Shown here: positions 57,330 to 64,000 of the stretch, in pieces
Numbering within the stretch: the first letter of the stretch is position 1
Layout of the letters: each line of letters starts with the position of its first letter
DNA from: Candidatus Pseudobacter hemicellulosilyticus
GTDB taxonomy: Bacteria > Bacteroidota > Bacteroidia > Chitinophagales > Chitinophagaceae
Direction: 5' to 3'
Length of the DNA: 64,000 nucleotides
Assembly (NCBI GenBank): GCA_029202545.1
Contig: CP119311.1
Location: 6,448,001-6,512,000, forward strand
The notes under the pieces: generated by a model
Told to the model about the DNA's origin: nothing
Database searches by the model: none
Seen by the model: only the letters and a program-made list of their open reading frames with translations
Made by a program: the position numbers and the translations under genes

Positions 57330-58515
57330 TATCCCAGAACTGTTCCACCCGGGCTTCCCAGGTATTCCGGCCCGCCAGTTCCATCCGTGCAGCACGCAGT
57401 GTTTCACTGTCCGTGTCAATGGCCTGATCAATCATCTGCAGGAATTCCTCATGGCTGTCAGCCACCAGCGCCACCTCCCGGAAAGAGTAGATATCCTCCG
57501 AAAAATGCGTGGCCACCACAGGCTTGCCCGCAGCCAGGTATTCATTGATCTTGAGCGGATAAATGCTCCTGGTCAGCGTATTCTTTTTGAAGGGAATGAT
57601 CACACAATCAAAATACTGTAAATAAGGCGGCAGTTCCGTGATCTTACGCGGACCTGCAAACACCACGTTCGGCAGTTTATCCAGCCCTGCTTTCAGGTGC
57701 TCATCGCCCTGCACCGGCCCTACCAGGAACAGGATCTTATCACTATGTGCAGTGGCTATCTTATGCAGCAGTTCAAAATCCGAGCGGTATTCAATACTAC
57801 CGGTATACCCGATGATCTTTTTAGTGATACCCTGCAGCTCCACAGGCCTGGGCAGGATCTCTGTAGCAGCTCTCCGGAAAATATGGGTATCGGCCGCATT
57901 GGGATGGAAGAATACCCGGGGGGAAAAAGCTGATTTCAGCCGGGTCAGCTCTTTAGAAGTGCAGAGCGTATAATCAAAGTTCCGGATGATCTCTTCCTCC
58001 AGCTTTGTTCCATGGCGGTTGGAATAGGCCACCTGGGAGATATCGTCCATGGACTGGTATACGGTCCGCAGGGGCTTTATATCAGCCGGCATTTTCCGGA
58101 CAAAATAGGGATCAAAGAAATTGACATAGATAAAGTCCTTCAGCTGGTAATCCCGGATCAGCTGCCGGATGGCCTGCAGCACGATCCCGTCATTGATGGC
58201 CGCGAGGCGGTTGTACAACCAGCCTGGCGGCAGGAAATTGATGGGAATGGTGAGCTTAGGCGTTACCACTGTGATATTGGCCGGCAGGGAAGCCGGCTGA
58301 CTGTAAATATTTTTCCCATTCAGCAGGGCTTCTTTCCGGTGCTGTATCTGCGGAGTATGGCGCAGGTTGCGGTAGTCCTTCCAGGAGAAAGGATGCTCCA
58401 CATAGAAAACCCGGTTCTTCCGGGCAAATTCCCTGGCCAGCGAAAGGGCCGGCGAAGAGATCTCGGAATCCCAGCGCGAAAGGGTAAAACAGATAATATC
58501 ACAGTTCCTGTTCAT
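57310..58515 (-). CDS. Glycosyltransferase, GT-B fold (GT4/TuaH-like), 401 aa
   Basis: Cytoplasmic or membrane-associated sugar transferase. The N-terminal half has a Rossmann start (CDIICFTLSRWDSEISSPAL) and HPFSWKDYRNLR; the C-terminal half has KKIIGYTGSIEYRSDFELLH, VVFAGPRKITELPPYLQYFD and SIYPLKINEYLAAGKPVVAT, the nucleotide-sugar binding region with its conserved Glu. Resembles TuaH-type enzymes that process exopolysaccharide or teichuronic-acid-like chains. It starts 1 bp after the rfbD stop, so it is in the nucleotide-sugar operon and probably uses one of its products (rhamnose, xylose or a HexNAcA). Tail-to-tail 20-bp overlap with the CpxP-like gene. Confidence 0.85.
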   Translation of the reverse strand: MNRNCDIICFTLSRWDSEISSPALSLAREFARKNRVFYVEHPFSWKDYRNLRHTPQIQHRKEALLNGKNIYSQPASLPANITVVTPKLTIPINFLPPGWLYNRLAAINDGIVLQAIRQLIRDYQLKDFIYVNFFDPYFVRKMPADIKPLRTVYQSMDDISQVAYSNRHGTKLEEEIIRNFDYTLCTSKELTRLKSAFSPRVFFHPNAADTHIFRRAATEILPRPVELQGITKKIIGYTGSIEYRSDFELLHKIATAHSDKILFLVGPVQGDEHLKAGLDKLPNVVFAGPRKITELPPYLQYFDCVIIPFKKNTLTRSIYPLKINEYLAAGKPVVATHFSEDIYSFREVALVADSHEEFLQMIDQAIDTDSETLRAARMELAGRNTWEARVEQFWDIIDAAP

Positions 58516-58516
58516 A

Positions 58517-59392
58517 TCAGGCGAGGGCTTTGAGTTGTTGCATGCAGCGGTGGAGGCTATCCTTCCAGTCCGGGATATCGCAGTTAAAGCTGCTCCGGAT
58601 CTTGCTGGTATCCAGCAGGGAGAAGGATGGTCTTTTGGCCGGGGTGGGATACTGGTCCGTGCTGATGGGGTTCACGGTGCAGTCAAGGCCTGCCAGGTCC
58701 CTGATGGCCACGGCAAAATCATACCAGCTGATACGTCCCTGGTTGCTGTAATGGTAAATACCGGGCAGCCAGGCTTCCGGACCACCGGTAACGATCCTGC
58801 TGATCATGGCAGCCAGATCAGCCGCATAGGTGGGGGCGCCTACCTGGTCGCTCACCACATTGAGGGAAGGGCGCTCTTTCATCAGACGCAGCATGGTCTT
58901 CACAAAATTATTCCCGAACTCAGAATACACCCAGGCGGTGCGGATAATGATAGCATCGGGATCCTTCATCAGGCAGAGCGCTTCTCCTTTGAGCTTGGAC
59001 AGGCCGTATACGTTCATGGGATTCACCGGCGCTGTTTCGGTATAGGGCTCGGGTGAATTGCCATCAAAAACATAATCGGTGGATACATGCACAAACTTTG
59101 TCCCATGCTGCTTACAGGCGGCAGCCAGCAGCCCTACCGCGTCCCCGTTGATCAGGTAAGCTTCTTCGGCATCTGTTTCTGCTTTGTCTACGGCCGTATA
59201 GGCAGCGGCGTTAACACAGTAAGCAGGACTGTACTGGTAAAAGAATTTTTCCACGATGGCCGCATTCTGGATGGGCAGATCATCGCGGTCTACCAATATA
59301 TATTCCCTGTCTGTATCTGTGCGTGAAATGGTTTCCATTTCCCTGCCCAGCTGACCGTAGGCGCCTGTTACCAGTACAATAGGTTTTGACAT
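58517..59392 (-). CDS. rfbD: dTDP-4-dehydrorhamnose reductase, 291 aa
   Basis: Last step of dTDP-L-rhamnose synthesis: NAD(P)H reduction of dTDP-4-keto-L-rhamnose. Rossmann glycine motif VTGAYGQLGREME (8-20), substrate/cofactor motif VSTDYVFDG (103-111), catalytic Tyr129 and Lys133 in YGLSKLKGE, and RTAWVYSEFGNNFVKTML and VVSDQVGAPTY, all conserved in RmlD. Normal length. Follows rfbC by 9 bp in the operon order rfbB, rfbC, rfbD. Confidence 0.95.
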   Translation of the reverse strand: MSKPIVLVTGAYGQLGREMETISRTDTDREYILVDRDDLPIQNAAIVEKFFYQYSPAYCVNAAAYTAVDKAETDAEEAYLINGDAVGLLAAACKQHGTKFVHVSTDYVFDGNSPEPYTETAPVNPMNVYGLSKLKGEALCLMKDPDAIIIRTAWVYSEFGNNFVKTMLRLMKERPSLNVVSDQVGAPTYAADLAAMISRIVTGGPEAWLPGIYHYSNQGRISWYDFAVAIRDLAGLDCTVNPISTDQYPTPAKRPSFSLLDTSKIRSSFNCDIPDWKDSLHRCMQQLKALA

Positions 59393-59401
59393 ATGTAAAG
59401 A

Positions 59402-59959
59402 TTATCCTTCGAACTCAAAATTGTTTTTGCAATCGGTAAAGCCGGGATTGGCGGCATCCTTTTCAGAGATGATCGCCTTATCAGCAGGTATCTGCCAGTC
59501 TATCTTCAGGATGGGATCATTGTAAATGATACCGCCTTCGCTTTCCTTATGATAGAACGCATTGCATTTGTACAATACTTCCGCCACTTCACTCAGCACG
59601 GAAAAGCCATGGGCAAAACCGGCAGGAATATACAATTGCTTTTTGTTATCGGCAGAAAGCTCAATGGCGAACACTTTACCATAGGTAGGGGAACCCTTGC
59701 GGATATCCACCGCTACGTCCAGTATCTTCCCGTTGAGCACACGCACCAGCTTGCTTTGCGCATGGGGCGTCAGCTGGTAATGCAGGCCACGGATCACGCC
59801 ATAGGTGGAGCGGGAGTGGTTATCCTGTACAAAGCCACTGATGCCCTGCTGGTTGAATATTTTCTCATTATAAGCTTCAAAGAAAAAGCCCCGGGAGTCT
59901 TCAAACACCATGGGTTCAAAGACCAGCAGACCGGGTAAACCTGTTTCAGTAAATGGCAT
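59402..59959 (-). CDS. rfbC: dTDP-4-dehydrorhamnose 3,5-epimerase, 185 aa
   Basis: Double epimerisation at C3 and C5 in dTDP-L-rhamnose synthesis. Cupin fold. Visible RmlC marks: FVQDNHSRSTYGVIRGLHYQ with the catalytic His60, VAVDIRKGSPTYGKVFA, IPAGFAHGFSVLSE and Tyr130 in EVLYKCNAFYHKESEGGI. Length normal. Separated from rfbB by 43 bp and from rfbD by 9 bp. rfbA (glucose-1-phosphate thymidylyltransferase) is not in this window, so the first pathway step is encoded elsewhere. Confidence 0.96.
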   Translation of the reverse strand: MPFTETGLPGLLVFEPMVFEDSRGFFFEAYNEKIFNQQGISGFVQDNHSRSTYGVIRGLHYQLTPHAQSKLVRVLNGKILDVAVDIRKGSPTYGKVFAIELSADNKKQLYIPAGFAHGFSVLSEVAEVLYKCNAFYHKESEGGIIYNDPILKIDWQIPADKAIISEKDAANPGFTDCKNNFEFEG

Positions 59960-60002
59960 GAATAAAGGGTTGTTTCAGACGAGTTATCTGGTTGGTAAAA
60001 AA

Positions 60003-61070
60003 TCAGCGTTTGTTGTACTGGCTTTCATAATAGTGCTGGTAATCGCCCGAGGTCACGTGCCGCACCCATTCTTCATGGGCCAGGTACCAGTCTACGGTTT
60101 TTTCCAGTCCTTCTTCAAACTGGAGCGAAGGTTCCCAGCCCAGTTCTTTATTGAGCCTGGTGGCGTCAATAGCATAACGCTGGTCGTGGCCCGGCCTGTC
60201 CTTCACATAGGTGATCAGTTTGGCTGCGGTGCCTTCAGGCTGCCCTAATTTTTTGTCCATAATGCTGCAGAGCAGGTGAACGAGGTCAATATTCTTCCAT
60301 TCATTGAAACCGCCTACATTGTATTTCTCCCCTTCCTTTCCTTTGTGGAAAATGACATCAATAGCACGGGCATGGTCCTCTACAAAGAGCCAGTCGCGGA
60401 TATTGTCTCCCTTTCCATATACCGGCAGCGGCTTACCGTTGCGGATATTGTTGATCATAAGGGGGATCAGCTTTTCCGGAAAATGGTTGGACCCGTAGTT
60501 ATTGGAGCAGTTGCTCATGACCACGGGCAGGTTATAGGTATGGTGCCAGGCCATTACAAAATGGTCCGAAGATGCTTTGGAAGCAGAATAGGGGGAACGG
60601 GGATCATAGGACGTGGTTTCTGTGAAGAAGCCTTCTGCGCCCAGTGAGCCGTACACCTCATCAGTGGATACATGGTAGAACAGTTTACCTTCCAGGCTTT
60701 TGCCGGCCCAGGCCTGGCGGCAGGCATTGAGCAGCGTGCAGGTGCCCATTACATTGGTGCGTACAAAGGCCAGGGGGTCAATGATGGAACGGTCTACATG
60801 GCTTTCGGCAGCCAGGTGGATCACGGCATCAAAGGCGTACTGTTCAAACAGTTCGGCAATGCGTTTTTCATCCAGGATATCTCCTTTCTCAAAAACGTAA
60901 TTGTCCTTGCTTTCCACGTCCTTCAGGTTTTCGAGATTACCTGCATAGGTCAGCGCATCCAGGTTGATGATCTGGTATTCCGGGTACTTGTTTACAAACA
61001 GGCGCACTACATGTGAGCCAATGAAACCGGCGCCGCCGGTGATCATGATCTTTTTGGTAAAGTTTGCCAT
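60003..61070 (-). CDS. rfbB: dTDP-glucose 4,6-dehydratase, 355 aa
   Basis: Converts dTDP-D-glucose to dTDP-4-keto-6-deoxyglucose. Extended short-chain dehydrogenase: GGAGFIGSHVVRLF (12-25) binds NAD, HLAAESHVDRSI follows, Thr136-Asp137-Glu138 in HVSTDEVYGSLG are the dehydratase residues, and Tyr161/Lys165 in SPYSASKASSDH complete the active site. Its ATG shares one base with the stop codon of the upstream dehydrogenase gene (TAATG), so the two are translationally coupled. Confidence 0.97.
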   Translation of the reverse strand: MANFTKKIMITGGAGFIGSHVVRLFVNKYPEYQIINLDALTYAGNLENLKDVESKDNYVFEKGDILDEKRIAELFEQYAFDAVIHLAAESHVDRSIIDPLAFVRTNVMGTCTLLNACRQAWAGKSLEGKLFYHVSTDEVYGSLGAEGFFTETTSYDPRSPYSASKASSDHFVMAWHHTYNLPVVMSNCSNNYGSNHFPEKLIPLMINNIRNGKPLPVYGKGDNIRDWLFVEDHARAIDVIFHKGKEGEKYNVGGFNEWKNIDLVHLLCSIMDKKLGQPEGTAAKLITYVKDRPGHDQRYAIDATRLNKELGWEPSLQFEEGLEKTVDWYLAHEEWVRHVTSGDYQHYYESQYNKR

Positions 61071-62350
61071 TATAAACTCCAGTATTTTCTGCTATAGATA
61101 TTGTTTTTAAAAATCCCTTTCAGGTCTGCTATCAATGCATGCGGGGCAGTAATGGCTGCCAGTGCTGCATCGTCCAGCTCCCTGTAGGAAGTATGCGCCA
61201 CCGTTATGATCACGGCGTCATAATCAGCAGCGAGTTCCCTGGTAAGGCCCAGGCCGTACTCCTCCTGTACTTCTGCAGCATCAGCGTAAGGATCTTCAAG
61301 GTCTACGCGGATATTGAATGCCAGCAGCTCTTTCACCGTATCCACGATCCGGGAGTTGCGTACATCAGGGACGTTCTCCTTGAAAGTGACCCCTTTTACC
61401 AGCACTTTGGGCTGGGATGCGTTGCGCAGCACATGGGTAATGATCTTCCGGGCAACATACCTGGCCATATCATCATTGATGGTACGGCTGGCTGCAATCA
61501 CTTTGGATTCATATCCCAGGGAGGCTGCTTTGTACGTAAGATAGTAAGGGTCTACGCCAATGCAATTACCCCCTACCAGCCCTGGCTGGAAAGAGAGGAA
61601 ATTCCACTTGGTGCCTGCCGCCTCAATAACGTCATAGGTATTGATCCCCATGCGGTCAAAAATGAGGGACAGCTCGTTCATCAGGGCGATGTTCAGGTCG
61701 CGCTGGGTATTCTCCACAATCTTGCTGGCTTCGGCCACCCTGATGGAAGGGGCCTTGTGTACGCCTGCCGCGGCCACCAGTGCATAGACCCCGGCAATGG
61801 TTTCCAGTGCTTCGGCATCATTGCCGGACACTACTTTCACCACTGTCTGCAGGGTATGACGGGTATCGCCGGGGTTGATCCTTTCAGGAGAGTAGCCCAG
61901 TTTGAAATCGATGCCGGCGCGCAGGCCGGATACGCTTTCCAGAACGGGCACACAATCCTCTTCCGTACAACCGGGATAGGTGGTGGATTCATACACCACA
62001 TAATCCCCTGGCTTCAGCACACGGCCAACCGTTTCGGAGGCGGCCAGCAGCGGTTTCAGGTCCGGCACATTGTACTTGTCTACCGGGGTAGGCACTGCAA
62101 TGATGTAGAACCTGGCGGAACGGAGCGCCTCAGGATCGTCCGTGAACAGGACATCAGTTCCCTGAAAGAACTGAGGGTCCAGTTCACGGCTGGGATCCGT
62201 TCCCGCGCGCAGCATGGCTACCCTTTTGCTGCTGATGTCAAAGCCTGTAACGGCCAGTTTCCTGGCAAAAGCCAGTGCAATGGGTAGTCCCACATAACCC
62301 AAGCCGATCACTGCCAGTCTTCCCTTCTTATCGATCAGTTCCTTATACAT
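61070..62350 (-). CDS. Nucleotide-sugar dehydrogenase, WbpO/TviB-like (UDP-HexNAc 6-dehydrogenase), 426 aa
   Basis: Oxidises a UDP-hexosamine to the uronic acid by a four-electron NAD-dependent reaction. NAD-binding AVIGLGYVGLPIALAF (14-29), ESTTYPGCTEEDCVPVLE, SPERINPGD, and catalytic Cys263 in GLVGGNCIGVDPYYLTYKA. The GGNCIGVDPYYL form and ERINPGD are typical of the WbpO/TviB/VipA branch (UDP-GlcNAc or UDP-GalNAc) rather than of UDP-glucose dehydrogenase, whose motif GGSCFPKD appears in the gene at 63406. Coupled to rfbB by a one-base overlap. Substrate assignment is by motif only. Confidence 0.88.
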   Translation of the reverse strand: MYKELIDKKGRLAVIGLGYVGLPIALAFARKLAVTGFDISSKRVAMLRAGTDPSRELDPQFFQGTDVLFTDDPEALRSARFYIIAVPTPVDKYNVPDLKPLLAASETVGRVLKPGDYVVYESTTYPGCTEEDCVPVLESVSGLRAGIDFKLGYSPERINPGDTRHTLQTVVKVVSGNDAEALETIAGVYALVAAAGVHKAPSIRVAEASKIVENTQRDLNIALMNELSLIFDRMGINTYDVIEAAGTKWNFLSFQPGLVGGNCIGVDPYYLTYKAASLGYESKVIAASRTINDDMARYVARKIITHVLRNASQPKVLVKGVTFKENVPDVRNSRIVDTVKELLAFNIRVDLEDPYADAAEVQEEYGLGLTRELAADYDAVIITVAHTSYRELDDAALAAITAPHALIADLKGIFKNNIYSRKYWSL

Positions 62351-62412
62351 AACCTACGGTACGTTAAGTTTAGTCAATTCCGGCTAAGGGCAGAACAGGC
62401 AGGGCCTGTTCT

Positions 62413-63396
62413 TTATTTATTGCTTACGAACTCTTTCGGCTGTTTGAACCATTCATCGGAGGGGAGCGACTTGAAATAATCATAGGTGATCTTCAGTCCT
62501 TCCGTCCTTTTCACCTTCGGCTGCCAGTCCAGTACTTCTTTGGCGCGGGTGATATCCGGCTGCCTTTGTTTGGGATCGTCCACAGGCAGGGGCTTGTAAA
62601 CAATTTTCTGGTTGGTGCCGGTGAGCTTGATCACTTCTTCCGCAAACTCCTTCAGGGAGATCTCATCGGGGTTACCGACGTTCACGGGATTGTGGTAATC
62701 GCTCATCAGCAGGCGGTAAATACCATCTACCAGGTCGTCCACATAACAGAAGCTCCTGGTCTGGGATCCGTCACCGAATACAGTGAGGTCTTCTCCCCTT
62801 AATGCCTGACCGATGAAAGCGGGCAGTGCGCGGCCGTCATTGAGGCGCATGCGGGGACCATAGGTATTGAAGATCCGGATAATGCGGGTCTCCACACCGT
62901 GGAAATTATGGTAGGCCATGGTGATGGCTTCCTGGAAACGTTTGGCTTCATCATACACGCCGCGGGGGCCTACGGGGTTAACATTTCCCCAGTATTCCTC
63001 GGTCTGCGGGTGAACCAGCGGATCGCCATAGATCTCGGAAGTGGAGGCAACCAGGATGCGGGCTTTTTTTGCCTTGGCCAGGCCGAGGCAGTTATGCGTG
63101 CCCAGGGAGCCTACTTTCAGGGTCTGGATGGGGATCTTCAGGTAATCGATGGGACTGGCCGGGGAAGCAAAGTGCAGGATATAGTGCAGTTCGCCCGGCA
63201 CATGGATGAATTTGGAAACATCGTGGTGATAGAATTCAAAATCCTCCCGTTTGAACAGGTGTTCGATATTACGGAGATCACCCGTGATGAGGTTGTCCAT
63301 GCCAATGACATGGTAACCTTCTTTAATGAACCGGTCGCACAGGTGAGAACCTAAGAAACCAGCGGCCCCGGTAATGAGTACACGTTTTTTTGCCAT
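62413..63396 (-). CDS. UDP-glucuronate decarboxylase (UDP-xylose synthase), 327 aa
   Basis: Converts UDP-glucuronate to UDP-xylose. Soluble extended short-chain dehydrogenase with GAAGFLGSHLCDRF (10-23), HFASPASPIDYLKIPIQTL, a highly characteristic UXS block, STSEIYGDPLVHPQTEEYWG, Tyr148/Lys152 in GVYDEAKRFQE, and RIFNTYGPRMRLNDGRALPAF. No N-terminal membrane anchor. The gene directly downstream of UDP-glucose dehydrogenase (9 bp) supplies the logical next step. Together they make UDP-xylose for the surface glycan. Confidence 0.95.
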   Translation of the reverse strand: MAKKRVLITGAAGFLGSHLCDRFIKEGYHVIGMDNLITGDLRNIEHLFKREDFEFYHHDVSKFIHVPGELHYILHFASPASPIDYLKIPIQTLKVGSLGTHNCLGLAKAKKARILVASTSEIYGDPLVHPQTEEYWGNVNPVGPRGVYDEAKRFQEAITMAYHNFHGVETRIIRIFNTYGPRMRLNDGRALPAFIGQALRGEDLTVFGDGSQTRSFCYVDDLVDGIYRLLMSDYHNPVNVGNPDEISLKEFAEEVIKLTGTNQKIVYKPLPVDDPKQRQPDITRAKEVLDWQPKVKRTEGLKITYDYFKSLPSDEWFKQPKEFVSNK

Positions 63397-63405
63397 GCGG
63401 TGTAA

Positions 63406-64000
63406 TTATTTAGTGCCGTTATTGGGCGCTGCGGATGCGCGACCGATACTTTCATAATAGAAACCTAATTCTTTCACTGCTTTTCCTTCAAAGAGGTTAC
63501 GGCCGTCGAAGATCACTTTGTTCTTCAGGGCGGTCACCATTTTCAGGAAGTTGGGCTGGCGGAACTCGTTCCACTCAGTGGCAATGATCAGGGCGTCAGC
63601 GCCTTCGAGACAGTCGTACTGGTTCTCGGTGTATTCAACTTTATTCCCGATAACAGCTTTCACATTGTTCATGGCTTCGGGGTCAAATACGCTGACAGAG
63701 GCGCCGGCAGCGGTCAGTGCGTCAATCATATATAAAGCCGGGGCTTCGCGGATATCATCTGTATTGGGTTTGAAGGCCAGACCCCAGAGGGCGAACTTCT
63801 TACCTTTCAGATCATCGTTGAAGAATTTGTTGATCTTGGGCATCAGGTGCAGTTTCTGACGCTCGTTCACATCCATAACAGCGTTCAGGATCTGGAAATC
63901 ATAGCTTACTTCGCTGGAGGATTTAACCAGGGCCTGTACGTCTTTGGGGAAGCAGCTGCCGCCGTAACCGATACCGGGGAACAGGAAGCGCTTGCCGATG
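63406..64000 (-). CDS. ugd: UDP-glucose 6-dehydrogenase, C-terminal part (cut by window edge)
   Basis: Oxidises UDP-glucose to UDP-glucuronate. The frame is open to the window end. Visible: the catalytic-Cys block PGIGYGGSCFPKDVQALV just inside the edge, then KKFALWGLAFKPNTDDIREA and SVFDPEAMNNVKAVIG, the UDP-binding C-terminal domain, and ALIIATEWNEFRQPNFL. The protein ends SIGRASAAPNNGTK. About 198 residues present, under half of the usual ~440. First visible gene of the operon; its product feeds the UDP-xylose synthase downstream. Confidence 0.96.
   Translation of the reverse strand, partial: IGKRFLFPGIGYGGSCFPKDVQALVKSSSEVSYDFQILNAVMDVNERQKLHLMPKINKFFNDDLKGKKFALWGLAFKPNTDDIREAPALYMIDALTAAGASVSVFDPEAMNNVKAVIGNKVEYTENQYDCLEGADALIIATEWNEFRQPNFLKMVTALKNKVIFDGRNLFEGKAVKELGFYYESIGRASAAPNNGTK

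Noticed and set aside
61139..62287. 382-codon plus-strand open frame
   Set aside because: Antisense to the nucleotide-sugar dehydrogenase with intact NAD and Cys motifs.
1..64000. Search for tRNA, rRNA, integrase, transposase, phage or toxin-antitoxin genes
   Set aside because: None seen on either strand; base composition and gene style are even throughout, so no island claim is made.

Overview
The window looks like a chromosomal segment of a Bacteroidota bacterium, most probably Chitinophagaceae (inference). It holds five large TonB-dependent outer-membrane receptors (four SusC/RagA type, one non-SusC), four SusD/RagB lipoproteins, three ECF-sigma/FecR pairs, many Cys-anchored lipoproteins, and exact copies of the Bacteroidota -7 promoter box TAnnTTTG. 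I saw no tRNA, rRNA, CRISPR, transposase or phage gene. Nearly all of the window is surface nutrient acquisition plus the start of a cell-surface glycan operon, mostly on the minus strand.

Layout. (1) 1-4.7 kb: a SusC/SusD pair (SusD cut by the window edge) with a divergent AraC-type regulator. (2) 5.0-13.6 kb: ECF sigma, FecR, an STN-containing non-SusC receptor, then three unusual lipoproteins (NHL-like propeller, DUF4397, IPT/TIG with a possible FAS1-like end) and no SusD. (3) 13.8-22.4 kb: ECF sigma, FecR, STN-SusC, SusD, exported thioredoxin-fold protein. (4) 22.5-31.5 kb: a sugar catabolic cluster (clan GH-D glycosidase, DUF5107/TPR protein, aldose 1-epimerase, MFS sugar porter) with a divergent AraC regulator. 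(5) 31.7-42.3 kb: a polysaccharide-utilisation locus (SusC, SusD, two discoidin-like lipoproteins, a family 2 glycosidase with an F5/8C domain). (6) 42.7-51.2 kb: a second sigma-FecR-SusC-SusD-TlpA operon ending in a clear terminator. (7) 51.4-57.3 kb: a lipoprotein mutarotase, three more ECF sigma genes, a receiver-less LytTR regulator beside a DsbD-alpha-like protein, and a sigma/anti-sigma/CpxP-like set. (8) 57.3-64 kb: a glycosyltransferase, dTDP-rhamnose genes rfbD, rfbC and rfbB, a UDP-HexNAc-type dehydrogenase, UDP-xylose synthase and UDP-glucose dehydrogenase (cut by the window edge).

How it fits together. The three receptors with an N-terminal STN signalling domain are exactly the three sitting behind a sigma/FecR pair. 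The two STN-less SusC proteins have no sigma/FecR, and one faces an AraC gene. Each of the three FecR-receptor junctions carries a hairpin plus T-run that reads as a terminator on the opposite strand, which suggests antisense control of the receptors. Three of the six ECF sigma genes start at TTG with no ATG available.

Best candidates for something undescribed: the SusD-less receptor plus three-lipoprotein operon; the antisense terminators before STN receptors; the DUF5107-TPR protein in the sugar cluster; and a hairpin-rich non-coding region at 52.65-52.91 kb that ends in a terminator. All functional statements come from reading motifs; no search was run.
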